From Streptomyces sp. SCSIO 30461 (GTDB lineage: Bacteria > Actinomycetota > Actinomycetes > Streptomycetales > Streptomycetaceae): DNA of 64,000 nt. Shown here piece after piece: positions 26,891 through 36,144 of this stretch (position 1 is the first letter of the stretch; every line of letters begins with the position of its first letter). The stretch spans positions 620,001-684,000 of the forward strand of contig NZ_CP146101.1 in the NCBI RefSeq assembly GCF_037023745.1. The letters run 5' to 3'. Below the pieces are notes generated by a model, which saw only the letters and a list, made by a program, of their open reading frames with translations, was not told where the DNA came from and did no database searches. The position numbers and the translations under genes are program-made.

Positions 26891-26982
26891 GTCCTAGGAC
26901 TTGAGTCCGGAATTTGCGTTGAGGAACGTTCGGCGAACGTGGGGATTCCCTACGCCCCTCGATCTGACCGTTCATCATTCAA

Positions 26983-26998
26983 TGTGACTTAAGTCACA
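26983..26998. promoter_or_regulatory. Crp-like palindrome upstream of cdgB
   Basis: TGTGACTTAAGTCACA is a perfect 16-bp palindrome. It equals the classical Crp/CAP pattern TGTGA-N6-TCACA and fits the Streptomyces Crp consensus GTG-N6-GNCAC as I recall it. It lies 133 bases before the cdgB start and about 92 bases before the divergent flavin reductase gene, so it could control either. Site assignment is by pattern only. Confidence 0.6.
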
Positions 26999-27131
26999 GA
27001 GGGCGGTAATTGTTGACCCTGTGTACCGGGTGGGCAGCGCGCTGTGATTCAGTGGCGTGGACAGGCCATGGAGAGGACCGACTGAGAACCCTGGAGTCAC
27101 GTAGCTGTTGAGGTCGCGGGGAGAGCGAGCG

Positions 27132-28889
27132 ATGGAGACCGAGTCGGAGCCGTACGTCCGTCTTGCGACCCTGCGGCAGTTGCATCAGGTCGTGACCGAT
27201 CTCAACACGGCCCGCAGCCTGGCGGACACCTTGCAGACCGTGGCCGACGGCATCGTCGCAGGCCTCGGCTACGAGCTGGCGTGCGTCAACCTGGTGCGCC
27301 CCGACGGGGACCTCGTCGTCGCCGCCTTCGCCGGTGACTCCGCCGCCGAAGCCCTGATCACAGGCCGGGTCGGCTCCCGTGCCTCGTGGGAGCGCAGGCT
27401 GTCCATGGGGGAGGAGTGGGGCGACCTCCGGTTCATACCCCACACCGAGGGCTGGGTGCTCCTGGAGGACGACGTTCCGCAGTGGTACACCGAAGGGCCC
27501 GAGCCCCGCTTCGAAGGCGAATGGCATCCGCAGGACCGGCTCTACGCGCCCATGTACGCGTCCGGCGGCGGGCGCGAGCTCCTCGGCGTGATCTCGGTCG
27601 ACAAACCCCGCAACGGGCGGCGGCCCGGCGCCTGGGGGCAGGAAGCCCTTCAGATGTACGCCTCGCAGTCCGCCATTGCGATCAGCAACGCCCGCCTCCG
27701 GGCAAACATGCAGCGCGCCCTGGTCCGCCTCGAACGCGAGCAGCAGGCCCTTCGGGCGAGTGAGGAATCCTTCCGGCAGGCATTCGAGTACGCCCCGAGC
27801 GGCATGGCCATCGCCGAGATGGGCGGCGACCAGCACGGGCGACTGCTGCGCACCAACGACGCCCTGTGCCGACTGCTGGGCCGCCCCGCGTCCGCGATGC
27901 GGCGCTACTCCTTCGCCGACCTGGTCCATCCCGACGACGTGGGCACCCTGCTGCGCACCTCTGCCGAGGGCGGCCGGGCCGAGCTGCGGCTGGGGCGCCG
28001 TGACGGCTCGTACGTCTGGGTGTCGCTGCGCAACTCCGTCGTCGCCGACACCACCGACGGGCCCCGCTTCCTCCTCACCCATGTCGAGGACATCGAGGAG
28101 CGCAAGCGCCATGAGCTCCAGCTCGCCCACCGGGCCAGCCACGATGCCCTGACCGGCCTGCCCAACAACGCGGAACTGCGCGCGCGGCTCAGCGCGCGGC
28201 TCTGCGAGAACCCGGGGCGGAGCGGATACGGGGACAGGTACGCGGACGGGCCGAGGTACGCGGACGAGGAAGGGTACGCCGAGGCTGACCGGTACCCGGA
28301 CGGGTACGCCGACCAGGACAGGTACACCGACACCTACGGCGGCGGCCACGGCTACGGCCACGACGGCTACCCGGGCGAGGCCCCCGCGCACGGCTACGGC
28401 TCGGGCTTCGCTTTCGACATCGACGCGCCGGGCGGCTCGTACGACGCACATGTGCACGCCGTGGCGCCCGACAGCGAGCACGACGACGGAACCAAGGGCC
28501 TGGCCGTCCTCTTCTGCGACCTGGACGGCTTCAAGTCGATCAACGACCGGTTCGGCCACAACACCGGCGACGCCGTCCTCATCGAGGTGGCCCGTCGGCT
28601 CACGACCGCGGTGCGCGACGGGGACACCGTCGCCCGACTCGGCGGTGACGAATTCGTCGTACTCGCCGACGGCCTCGGCGCCGCCGACGCCGCCGACCTC
28701 GCAGTCCGCCTGCGCAACGCGATCATCCCGCAGATCCGGGTGGACGGGCGGGCGGTCCGGGTGGGGGCGAGCTTCGGCATCGGCTGGGCGGTCTGCGGGA
28801 TGTCCGTCGAGGAGGTCCTGCAGTCCGCCGACCAGCGGATGTACATCGAGAAGCGGTCCCGCGCCAAGATCCACCGCCGCGCCGGATAG
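27132..28889 (+). CDS. cdgB: Diguanylate cyclase CdgB (GAF-PAS-GGDEF)
   Basis: 585 residues from ATG 27132, chosen over an upstream start because GGGGAG stands eight bases before it. Domains: GAF (about 15-195), PAS/PAC (about 215-325; VEDIEERKRHELQLAHRASHDALTG linker), and GGDEF (about 335-580) with the catalytic GGDEF motif near residue 503 and FCDLDGFKSINDRFGHN before it, so an active cyclase making cyclic di-GMP from two GTP. In Streptomyces CdgB helps hold back development through c-di-GMP and BldD. Unusual: about 90 residues rich in Tyr, Gly, Asp and Arg (about 360-450) interrupt the GGDEF fold between its first helix and first strand. Confidence 0.92.
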   Translation: METESEPYVRLATLRQLHQVVTDLNTARSLADTLQTVADGIVAGLGYELACVNLVRPDGDLVVAAFAGDSAAEALITGRVGSRASWERRLSMGEEWGDLRFIPHTEGWVLLEDDVPQWYTEGPEPRFEGEWHPQDRLYAPMYASGGGRELLGVISVDKPRNGRRPGAWGQEALQMYASQSAIAISNARLRANMQRALVRLEREQQALRASEESFRQAFEYAPSGMAIAEMGGDQHGRLLRTNDALCRLLGRPASAMRRYSFADLVHPDDVGTLLRTSAEGGRAELRLGRRDGSYVWVSLRNSVVADTTDGPRFLLTHVEDIEERKRHELQLAHRASHDALTGLPNNAELRARLSARLCENPGRSGYGDRYADGPRYADEEGYAEADRYPDGYADQDRYTDTYGGGHGYGHDGYPGEAPAHGYGSGFAFDIDAPGGSYDAHVHAVAPDSEHDDGTKGLAVLFCDLDGFKSINDRFGHNTGDAVLIEVARRLTTAVRDGDTVARLGGDEFVVLADGLGAADAADLAVRLRNAIIPQIRVDGRAVRVGASFGIGWAVCGMSVEEVLQSADQRMYIEKRSRAKIHRRAG

Positions 28890-29011
28890 CCCCCGCTTCC
28901 CAGACCGGGCGGGAACCGGCCGAGCGTCCGGCCCGTCCTTGGAGTGACCAGGACGGGGTAGGCTCGCCCGGTCGGCGACGGCTGGCGAGCAAGGATAGGA
29001 GTGACCCAGGG

Positions 29012-30019
29012 ATGACGGCCGGTAACAACGGCGCGAGCACGCCTGAGGACGACGATCCGTTCGGCTACCTGTATGCGGACGGGCAGCGCCAGGGTGCCAC
29101 CCCTCCCCGGCAGGGCGGCTACGGCTACCCCGGCCCGGCCGCGCAGCCCGGCGTGCCCAGGACCTCGTACAACCAGGTCAGAACGGTCGGCGAGCGCCAG
29201 TACGGCCAGGTGCCGTCACAGCACGCCTACGGTCAGCAGGGCCAGCAAGCGCAGCACGGCCAGCAGTCACAGGGCTACCCGCACCAGCCGAGCGCCCAGT
29301 ACGCCGCCCCGGAGACCTACCCGGGCGGCGCCCCCACCCGCCAGACCTCTGCGTACGGTGTGAGCGGCCATGACGACGGCGGCCGAGGCCGCGGGCCCAA
29401 CACCCGCGGTCTGATCGCCGGTGCCATCGCGGTCGTCGCGGTGGTGCTCGTCGGTATCAGCGTGGCGCTCATCACGAGTGGCGGAGACGACGAGGGCAAT
29501 CAGGCCGACAAGAGCAATGCCCCCGCGGAGCAGGTGAAGCCGAGCGACGAGCCGGAGGGCAAGGCGGGCGACAAGAAGAGCCCGCCCGCCAAGCTGCCCA
29601 GGCAGAACGCCGCGACGCTCCAGCTCACGCCCCCGGCGACGCTCGGGACCGACATCAAGGGCGCGAAGGGCACCAACGGCGCCTACGTGCAGTTCAACGG
29701 TGTCGGCGGGGCGGCCCGCTGGTCGGTGAACGTCCCGGCCGACGGCACCTACACCCTGTTCATCACCTACAGCGTGCCCGGCAAGGACGCGAAGACCTCG
29801 CTCACGGTCAACGACGAGCAGCCGCGGTCCATCAACATGTCGAACTTCGCGCAGGCCAAGGAGGGCGACTGGGAGAAGGGCTGGACCCGCACCTACTCCT
29901 ACGTCAACCTCAAGAAGGGCTCCAACACCCTGAAGATCTCCTGCGAGCAGGGCGACTCGTGCGACGCGCTGCTCGACCAGGTGTCGCTGAAGCAGGGCGA
30001 GGCGAAGAACCCCGACTAG
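29012..30019 (+). CDS. Membrane-anchored protein with carbohydrate-binding-like domain
   Basis: 335 residues. Cytoplasmic N-terminus of about 125 residues is Gln/Gly/Tyr/Pro-rich and disordered. One membrane segment follows (about 133-155, LIAGAIAVVAVVLVGISVALI), then a charged linker (about 160-195) and a C-terminal extracellular beta-sandwich (about 205-330: ARWSVNVPADGTYTLFITYSVPGKDAKTSLTVN, LKKGSNTLKISCEQGDSCDALLDQVSL), which resembles CBM6/CBM35 carbohydrate-binding modules. Likely senses or binds polysaccharide or cell wall. Linked to cdgB by position only (122 bases). Confidence 0.8.
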   Translation: MTAGNNGASTPEDDDPFGYLYADGQRQGATPPRQGGYGYPGPAAQPGVPRTSYNQVRTVGERQYGQVPSQHAYGQQGQQAQHGQQSQGYPHQPSAQYAAPETYPGGAPTRQTSAYGVSGHDDGGRGRGPNTRGLIAGAIAVVAVVLVGISVALITSGGDDEGNQADKSNAPAEQVKPSDEPEGKAGDKKSPPAKLPRQNAATLQLTPPATLGTDIKGAKGTNGAYVQFNGVGGAARWSVNVPADGTYTLFITYSVPGKDAKTSLTVNDEQPRSINMSNFAQAKEGDWEKGWTRTYSYVNLKKGSNTLKISCEQGDSCDALLDQVSLKQGEAKNPD

Positions 30020-30034
30020 GCGAGGCGAAGAACC
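29996..30034. repeat. 16-bp direct repeat spanning the stop codon
   Basis: GGCGAGGCGAAGAACC at 29996-30011 and again at 30019-30034, 23 bases apart, the first inside the last codons and the second starting at the stop. A local duplication near the gene end. Confidence 0.7.
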
Positions 30035-30222
30035 TTGACCAGCGGGGACTCCGTCAGGCCCCCTGGCCGCGGGATTCGAGCCTCGCCGGACACGGACACG
30101 GCCGGGGTGAGGCGTTCGGCAGGGCGGCCGCCGAGGTGTTCGGTGAACCCGGCGCGGGCACGGCAGGCGCGGTCGGCCGGGTTGCGGACGACCTCGACGT
30201 GCCGAGGCCGGTGCAGGCTCGG

Positions 30223-31161
30223 TCAGGCCGCGGACAGCAGCTCCGTCACGGCGATCCCCGGCAGCAGTCGCTCGTACGCCGCCCGGTCGAAGTCGCCCGC
30301 CGTGGGGGCCAGTACGGCGGCCGTCGCCAGGGCCACCGCGCGGGACAGCCGGTCCGGCCAGGGGAGCGAATCGACCAGGCCTGACAGCAGTCCCGCGACG
30401 GCAGCGTCGCCCGCGCCGGTCGGATTGCCGGCGACCTTCGGCTTCGCCGGTGCGGTTGCCCGCCAGACTCCGTCGGCGGTGGCGGCCAGCATGCCGTCCG
30501 GCCCCAGCGAGGAGACCACGGTGTGGGCGCCACGGCGGCGTGCGTCGCGGGTGGCGCGTACGGGCTCGCGGGAGCCGGTGAGCTGGGCCAGCTCGTCGGC
30601 GTTCGGCTTGGCCAGGTCGGGGCGGGCGGCGATGCCACGGCGCAGGGGCTCGCCGCTGGTGTCGAGGACGCTGGGGACGCCGGCGGTGCGGGCCCGGCGG
30701 ATCAGTTCGGCGTAGGCGCCGACGTGGATGCCCGGGGGCAGGCTGCCGCACAGGGCGACGGCTTCGGCGTCGGGCAGCAGCGCCTCGTACGTCATCAGGA
30801 ACGCGGCCCACTCGTCGGCGGTGACCTGCGGGCCCGGCTCGTTGAGCTGGGTCGTCCCGCCGCTCGTCGTCTCCACCACGGCGAGGGTGCGGCGGGTGTT
30901 CGCGGCTATCGGTACGAGGGAGTCGCGTATGGGCTGCGGCTGTCCGGCCAGCCGCTCACGCAGTACGGCGCCGGTCGGTCCCCCTGCGAAGCCGGTGACG
31001 ACGGTCTCGTATCCCAGCGAGCCGAGCACGCGGGCCACGTTCAGACCCTTGCCGCCGGGCCGTTCGATCACCTCGGCGACCCGGTGGGATGCGCCCGGGA
31101 CCAGCTCGGGGAGCCGGTGGGTGATGTCCAGGGCGGCGTTGAGCGTGACCGTGAGAATCAC
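30223..31161 (-). CDS. 1-phosphofructokinase family hexose kinase (PfkB)
   Basis: 312 residues. Ribokinase/PfkB fold with the N-terminal GGKGLNVARVLGSLG (about 37-51) and the C-terminal catalytic NPTGAGDAAVAGLLSGL (about 247-263; Asp of GAGD is the base). Closest in style to 1-phosphofructokinase/tagatose-6-phosphate kinase rather than ribokinase. Lies 115 bases downstream of nagA on the same strand, so it may take part in amino-sugar or phosphosugar metabolism, possibly as its own transcript. Confidence 0.88.
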   Translation of the reverse strand: MILTVTLNAALDITHRLPELVPGASHRVAEVIERPGGKGLNVARVLGSLGYETVVTGFAGGPTGAVLRERLAGQPQPIRDSLVPIAANTRRTLAVVETTSGGTTQLNEPGPQVTADEWAAFLMTYEALLPDAEAVALCGSLPPGIHVGAYAELIRRARTAGVPSVLDTSGEPLRRGIAARPDLAKPNADELAQLTGSREPVRATRDARRRGAHTVVSSLGPDGMLAATADGVWRATAPAKPKVAGNPTGAGDAAVAGLLSGLVDSLPWPDRLSRAVALATAAVLAPTAGDFDRAAYERLLPGIAVTELLSAA

Positions 31162-31276
31162 CTGCTGACACCCCCGGGGACTGCGTGGTCTTGGCTGGAG
31201 GGCCTGATCATGCCAAAGAGACGGCGGTTGGCCCAGCCCCCCTCAGCCGGTTCCCCCGCCCTCCGGTGGCGAGGTG

Positions 31277-32422
31277 TCAGGAAACGCCCGGCTCGACCAC
31301 CCATGCGCCCTTGCGCATCACGCCCTTGAGTACGAAGTCGGCGTCCAGCACCACCAAGTCGGCATCCTTGCCGGGTTCGAGCGAGCCGACCCGGTCGTAG
31401 AGGCCGAGCAGTCGCGCCGGATTGGCCGACACCGCCCGCACGACGTCCTCCACGGGAAGCCCGTCCACGGTCGCGGCCCGCCGGAAGGCCGTGTCCAGGG
31501 TGAGCGTGGACCCGGCGATGGAGCCGCCGTCGACCAGTCGGGCGACCCCGTCCCGTACCGCGACCTCCAGCGGTCCGAGACGGTAGACGCCGTCCCCGAA
31601 GCCGGCCGCGTCCATCGCGTCCGTGATGAAGGCGACCCGGTCGGGTCCCGCGCGGTGGAAGGCGAGTTCCAGGGCGGCGGGGTGCAGATGAGTGCCGTCG
31701 TTGATCAGTTCGACGGTCACGCGTTCGTCTTCGAGGAGTGCGGCCACCGGTCCCGGCTCCCGGTGCCCGAGCCCCGGCATCGCGTTGAACAGGTGCGTCG
31801 CCACCGTGGCGCCTGCCTCGATCGCCTCGACCGTCTGCTCGTACGTGGCGTCCGTGTGGCCTACCGCCGCGATCACGCCGTGCTCGGCGAGCAGCCGTAC
31901 GGACTCGATGCCACCGGGCAGTTCGGTGGCCAGCGTCACCATCTTCGCCGTGCCGCGCGCCGCGTCGAGCAGCTTGCGCACCTCGGCCGGGTCGGGGTCG
32001 CGCAGCAGCGGCTCGCTGTGCGCGCCCTTGCGGCAGGGGGAGATGAAGGGGCCCTCGAAGTGGATGCCCGCGAGCTCGCCCTGCTCGACCAGTTCGGAGA
32101 GCAGCCCGGCCTGGTGGGTCAGGAAGTCCATGTCGCCGGTGACGGTGGAGGCGACCAGGGTGGTCGTGCCGTGCCGCCGGTGGGTGCGGACGCCGGTGAG
32201 CACGTCATCGGCGCTGCCGGAGGTGAAGGAGGCGCCGCCGCCGCCGTGGTTGTGCAGGTCCACGAAGCCCGGGACCAGCCAGTGGCCGGACAGGTCGGTC
32301 GCGGGTGTGTCTTCGGGGGCGTGCCCGGCGATCCGGGCCCCGTCGACGATCACCCGCCCGTTCTCGGCGATCCCGCCGGGCAGCACGACCCGGGCGCCCG
32401 CAAGAACCATCCGGTCGGCCAT
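31277..32422 (-). CDS. nagA: N-acetylglucosamine-6-phosphate deacetylase
   Basis: 381 residues. Amidohydrolase fold with the metal site DLHNHGGGG (about 56-64), the catalytic-metal Glu in GIHFEGPFISP (about 120), GHTDATYEQ (His), GTHLHP and FITDAMDAAG (catalytic Asp about 270). It removes acetate from GlcNAc-6-P, giving GlcN-6-P for glycolysis and wall synthesis and shaping the level of GlcN-6-P, the DasR ligand. Its start shares the A of the nagK stop (TGATG), so the two genes are translationally coupled and transcribed from the dre-controlled promoter at 33.4 kb. Confidence 0.95.
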   Translation of the reverse strand: MADRMVLAGARVVLPGGIAENGRVIVDGARIAGHAPEDTPATDLSGHWLVPGFVDLHNHGGGGASFTSGSADDVLTGVRTHRRHGTTTLVASTVTGDMDFLTHQAGLLSELVEQGELAGIHFEGPFISPCRKGAHSEPLLRDPDPAEVRKLLDAARGTAKMVTLATELPGGIESVRLLAEHGVIAAVGHTDATYEQTVEAIEAGATVATHLFNAMPGLGHREPGPVAALLEDERVTVELINDGTHLHPAALELAFHRAGPDRVAFITDAMDAAGFGDGVYRLGPLEVAVRDGVARLVDGGSIAGSTLTLDTAFRRAATVDGLPVEDVVRAVSANPARLLGLYDRVGSLEPGKDADLVVLDADFVLKGVMRKGAWVVEPGVS

Positions 32423-33390
32423 CAGGCGGTCACCTCCGTTGTCGCATCGCTCGTGCTTCCCGTGCCGGCCGTCACCAGGTCCCAGGCGAGCAGTCCCGCG
32501 CCGAGGCAGCCCGCGCTGTCCCCGAGGGCGGCCGGGACGATCGCGGGTGGCTGCTGGAAGGTGATCCGTGCCCGAACGGCCTCCCGCAGGGGTGAGAACA
32601 AGGTTTCCCCCGCCTCCGCCAGACCGCCACCGATGATCAGCGTGCCGGGGTCCAGCAGGGTGATCGCGGTGACCAGCCCGTCCGCGAGCGCGTCCACCGC
32701 CTCCTGCCACACCTGTACGGCGCGGGGGTCGCCGGACGCGACTGCCTTGGCGCAGTCGGCGGCGTCCGCGCCGGGGCTGCCGCCTGCCGTTGCCCAGGCC
32801 CGGGAGACGGCGGCGGCGGAGGCGAGGGTCTCCAGGCAGCCGCGCTGTCCACAGCCGCACAGGGCCCCGCCGCTGCCGGGGCGTACGACGATATGACCGA
32901 TCTCGCCCGCGCAGCCGTTGGCCCCGGCCTCGATGGCGTCGCCGATGCCGATGGCCCCGGCGATGCCCGTGCCCAGCGGCACGAACAGGAACCGCTCGGA
33001 GCCCCGCCCGGCACCGAGCCTGCCCTCGGCGAGCCCCCCGGCGCGGACGTCGTGCCCCAGCGCGACGGGTACGCCGCCGAGCCGCTCGGCGAGCAGCCGG
33101 CGCAGGGGTACGTCACGCCAGCCGAGGTTCGCCGCGTAGACCGCGATGCCCTGCCCGGCGTCGATGATCCCGGGGACGGCGAGGCCGACGGCGAGCGGCG
33201 GACGGCCGTAGCGGGACTCGCCCCGCGCGCGTAGCTCGTCGGCGAACCCGAGCACGGCTCCGACCACAGCGTCCGGGCCCCTGTCGCGCCCGGTGGGTCG
33301 CCGCGTCTCGTGGAGCAGGTTTCCGTCGGGCCCGACGAGGGCGGCCTTCATGCTGGTGCCGCCCACATCGAGGGCGATGACGTGTCTCAC
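32422..33390 (-). CDS. nagK: ROK family N-acetylglucosamine kinase
   Basis: 322 residues. ROK-type sugar kinase: N-terminal phosphate loop ALDVGGTSMKAAL (about 6-18), GxGIAGAIGIGDAI (about 142), the His of GEIGHIVV and the zinc-binding C-x-C-G-x2-G-C motif (CGCGQRGCLE, about 183-192). In this context it phosphorylates GlcNAc released from chitin or cell wall, feeding NagA encoded next. Specificity for GlcNAc rather than glucose is inferred from pairing with nagA and the dre site. Confidence 0.9.
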   Translation of the reverse strand: MRHVIALDVGGTSMKAALVGPDGNLLHETRRPTGRDRGPDAVVGAVLGFADELRARGESRYGRPPLAVGLAVPGIIDAGQGIAVYAANLGWRDVPLRRLLAERLGGVPVALGHDVRAGGLAEGRLGAGRGSERFLFVPLGTGIAGAIGIGDAIEAGANGCAGEIGHIVVRPGSGGALCGCGQRGCLETLASAAAVSRAWATAGGSPGADAADCAKAVASGDPRAVQVWQEAVDALADGLVTAITLLDPGTLIIGGGLAEAGETLFSPLREAVRARITFQQPPAIVPAALGDSAGCLGAGLLAWDLVTAGTGSTSDATTEVTA

Positions 33391-33417
33391 GCGTACAGTC
33401 TGGCGCGATGACCCCAG

Positions 33418-33433
33418 AAAGGTCTAGTCCACT
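33418..33433 (-). promoter_or_regulatory. DasR-responsive element (dre) before nagKA
   Basis: Read on the minus strand the site is AGTGGACTAGACCTTT, against the dre consensus AGTGGTCTAGACCACT: 12 of 16 positions match, including the central CTAGACC. It lies 28 bases upstream of the nagK start, where the GntR-family regulator DasR would block transcription until GlcN-6-P accumulates. Confidence 0.8.
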
Positions 33434-33526
33434 GCGCCTCCCGTGGAGGCGGGCCGGGTGAGGTCCCCCGATCCGCGGGGTGGGCACCCCGTGAACGATC
33501 CGCGAGCGCACCGTTATCGTGCTCGT

Positions 33527-33763
33527 ATGACCGACGCTGGCCCTCTCACCGAGCGCGACCTCGCCGTGCTCGCCCTGGAGCGGAGCGACTGGCCCGCGCC
33601 CGGGGTCAAGGAGCGGGTGATACGGGAGCGGCTCGGGATGTCGGCGACCAGGTACTACCAGCTGTTGAACGCGCTCCTGGACGATCCCCGCGCGGCCGAA
33701 CACGACCCCGTGACCGTGAACCGGCTGCGCCGGATCCGCGACGCGCGGCGGGAGCGCCGCTAG
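33527..33763 (+). CDS. DUF3263 protein, small HTH-like
   Basis: 78 residues from ATG 33527. Contains LTERDLAVLALERSDWPAPGVKERVIRERLGMSATRYYQLLNALLDDP, a short helix-turn-helix-like domain conserved in actinobacteria (DUF3263). Probably a small DNA-binding protein; target unknown. Ten bases before otsB on the same strand, so co-transcription is likely. Confidence 0.85.
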   Translation: MTDAGPLTERDLAVLALERSDWPAPGVKERVIRERLGMSATRYYQLLNALLDDPRAAEHDPVTVNRLRRIRDARRERR

Positions 33764-33773
33764 GGTCGGGGCC

Positions 33774-34634
33774 ATGGGCAGCCACCCGCATGACGCCGAA
33801 GCACTGCCGGAGCCGCGTACCCCCGCAGGGCGTGACGCACTCGCCGCGATCATCGACCGGCCGCAGGACACCGCCGTCGCGTTGGACTTCGACGGCACTC
33901 TCGCCGAGATCGTGCCCGACCCCGAGCAGGCACGTGCCCACCCCGGCGCCGTCCCCGCGCTCGCCGCGCTCGCACCGCGGGTCGGGTCCGTTGCCGTGCT
34001 GACGGGGCGTCCGGCGGGTGTCGCCGTGCGGTACGGGGGCTTCGCCGGGGTCCCGGGGCTCGAACACCTCAGTGTCCTCGGCCACTACGGCGCCGAGCGC
34101 TGGGACGCCGTCAGCGGGGAGGTGCGCGCTCCCGCCCCGGACCCCGGTGTGGATGCCGTGCGCGCGGAGCTGCCCGGAGTGCTCGACGCGGTCGGCGCCG
34201 CCGGACGGGGCAGCTGGATCGAGGAGAAGGGGCGAGCGGTCGCCGTCCACACCCGCCGTGCCGATGACCCCGAGGCCGCGTTCGAGGCGCTGCGCGCTCC
34301 GATCGCCGAGTTGGCGTCCCGCCACGGGCTGATCGTCGAGCCGGGCCGGCTGGTTCTCGAGGTGCGTCCGCCCGGCGTGGACAAGGGTGTGGCGCTCACC
34401 GAATACGTACACGAGCGGCGGGCCGGAGCCGTGCTGTACGCGGGCGACGACCTGGGCGACCTCGCCGCCTACGCCGCCGTCGGGAAACTGCGTTCCGACG
34501 GGGTCCCGGGGCTCCTGCTGGCCAGTGGGACCGAGGTCCCCGAACTGGCCGAGCGGGCCGATGTCGTGCTGTCAGGGCCGGCTGCGGTCGTCGGCTTCCT
34601 CGCCGCTCTCGCCGAGCGCCTCAAGCTCCGCTAG
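33774..34634 (+). CDS. otsB: Trehalose-6-phosphate phosphatase
   Basis: 286 residues. HAD-superfamily phosphatase with motif [13 protein letters not shown] (nucleophile Asp38, acid Asp40), motif II around VLTGRPAG, and motif [15 protein letters not shown] (about 220-232), plus an alpha/beta cap. Removes phosphate from trehalose-6-P made by OtsA, giving trehalose for stress and spore reserves. Encoded tail-to-tail with otsA: the last 63 bases of each gene overlap. Confidence 0.92.
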   Translation: MGSHPHDAEALPEPRTPAGRDALAAIIDRPQDTAVALDFDGTLAEIVPDPEQARAHPGAVPALAALAPRVGSVAVLTGRPAGVAVRYGGFAGVPGLEHLSVLGHYGAERWDAVSGEVRAPAPDPGVDAVRAELPGVLDAVGAAGRGSWIEEKGRAVAVHTRRADDPEAAFEALRAPIAELASRHGLIVEPGRLVLEVRPPGVDKGVALTEYVHERRAGAVLYAGDDLGDLAAYAAVGKLRSDGVPGLLLASGTEVPELAERADVVLSGPAAVVGFLAALAERLKLR

Positions 34635-36074
34635 CTGGTCCAGGAACCACTGCTGCGGCGGCAGTGCCGTCGCGGCGGCGGCAAGGCGCTTGCCGCGCTC
34701 GGCCCGTTCCTCGTCCGGCATGGTCAGCGCCCGGTGCAGCGCGTCCGCCGTACCGGTGACGTCGAACGGATTGACCACCAGCGCGTCGTCGCGCAGCTCC
34801 GCCCAGGCGCCGGCCTCACGCGACAGCACCAGCGCGCAGCCGGTGTCCGAGACGACCGGGACCTCCTTGGCGACCAGGTTCATCCCGTCCCGGATCGGAT
34901 TGACCAGCGCGACGTCAGCCATCCGGTACGCGGCCAGCGAGCGCGCGAAGTCGTCCTTGACGTGCAGGATCACCGGGGTCCAGCCGGGGGTGCCGTACTG
35001 CGCGTTGATCTCCTCCGCGACCCGGGAGACCTCCGCCGTGTAGTCGCGGTAGACCGGCAGGTCCTGGCGGGACGGATAGGCGAACGCGATATGCACCACG
35101 CGCTCCCGCCACTCGGGGTGCTCGTCCAGCAGCGCCCGGAACGCCAGCATCCCGCGCACGATGTTCTTGGAGAGCTCGGTGCGGTCGACCCGGACGATCG
35201 TCCGGCGGCTGCCGTCCCCGCCGACCTGCTCGCGCAGTGCCGCCATCCGCTCGTCCACGTCCGTCTGCCGCGCTCGCTCCCGCAGGAAGTCCGCGTCCGC
35301 GCCGAGACCGTGGACCCCGAGCATGGTCCGCCGCCGGCGGCCTCCGGGCAGCCGGTAGTCCAGGTGCGGCTGGTCGTCCTTGGGCCAGTACGCGGCCACG
35401 TCGTAACCCGTGAGCACCGACTCGCAGCAGTTTTCGAAGGCGGCGAGCCAGCGCTGGGTCAGGAAGCCGAGGCGGTTCGCCCCGAGCATGCCGAGCAGCA
35501 GCTGCTCGGCGATGTCGTCCGGCAGCATCCGGAAGTATTCGGGCGGCGCCCACGGTGTGTGCGAGAAGTGGCCGATCCGCAGGTCGGGACGCAGCTCCCG
35601 AAGCATCCCCGGTACCAGAGCCAGGTGGTAGTCCTGCACCATGACCGCCGCGCCGGGTCCCGACGCCTCGGCCAGCGCCTGTGCGAACGCGAGGTTGTAT
35701 GCCTCGTACGCGATCCACTGGCGCCGGAACTCCTGGTCGAAGACCGGCTCCAGCGGAGTCTGGTAGAGCATGTGGTGGACGAACCAGAGCACCGAGTTCG
35801 CGATGCCGTTGTACGCGTCGGCGTGCACGGCGGCGTCGATGTCGAGCATCAGCACGCCCGGCTCGGCGATCCCTCGGTGCACCGCCTCGCGGTCGCCGTC
35901 GCCGAGTGCGGAGCACACCCACAGGGCACCCGCGTCGGGGCCGATGGCCGACAGTCCGGAGACCAGACCGCCGCCGCCGCGCCGGGCGTCCAGCGTGCCG
36001 TCCTCACGGAAGGCGTATGTGACCGGACCGCGGTTGGAGGCGACGAGTACCTGCGCCGCGCGCTCGGAGACCAT
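34572..36074 (-). CDS. otsA: Alpha,alpha-trehalose-phosphate synthase (GT20)
   Basis: 500 residues. GT20 fold with N-terminal [18 protein letters not shown], the acceptor-site [13 protein letters not shown] (about 146) and [15 protein letters not shown], and the sugar-nucleotide site [32 protein letters not shown] (about 375-406). Joins UDP- or GDP-glucose to glucose-6-P. The C-terminus ([16 protein letters not shown]) is encoded within the antisense of the otsB end. Opposite orientation to otsB is unusual compared with E. coli otsBA. Confidence 0.93.
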   Translation of the reverse strand: MVSERAAQVLVASNRGPVTYAFREDGTLDARRGGGGLVSGLSAIGPDAGALWVCSALGDGDREAVHRGIAEPGVLMLDIDAAVHADAYNGIANSVLWFVHHMLYQTPLEPVFDQEFRRQWIAYEAYNLAFAQALAEASGPGAAVMVQDYHLALVPGMLRELRPDLRIGHFSHTPWAPPEYFRMLPDDIAEQLLLGMLGANRLGFLTQRWLAAFENCCESVLTGYDVAAYWPKDDQPHLDYRLPGGRRRRTMLGVHGLGADADFLRERARQTDVDERMAALREQVGGDGSRRTIVRVDRTELSKNIVRGMLAFRALLDEHPEWRERVVHIAFAYPSRQDLPVYRDYTAEVSRVAEEINAQYGTPGWTPVILHVKDDFARSLAAYRMADVALVNPIRDGMNLVAKEVPVVSDTGCALVLSREAGAWAELRDDALVVNPFDVTGTADALHRALTMPDEERAERGKRLAAAATALPPQQWFLDQLAELEALGESGEEADDRSRP

Positions 36075-36144
36075 GTCGGCAACCTAGCCCGTGGTGTATC
36101 CGCTCAAACGTACAGAGGCCCGGACGGCTCCCCGGCGGGAGCGC

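Noticed and set aside
26941..27131. BldD operator upstream of cdgB
   Set aside because: BldD sites need TNAC and GTNA with five bases between; the palindrome here has a four-base gap (TGAC-TTAA-GTCA) and fits Crp better. A degenerate BldD site cannot be excluded.
31162..31200. Second dre site before the PfkB kinase
   Set aside because: CGTGGTCTTGGCTGG shares only TGGTCT with the consensus; not convincing.
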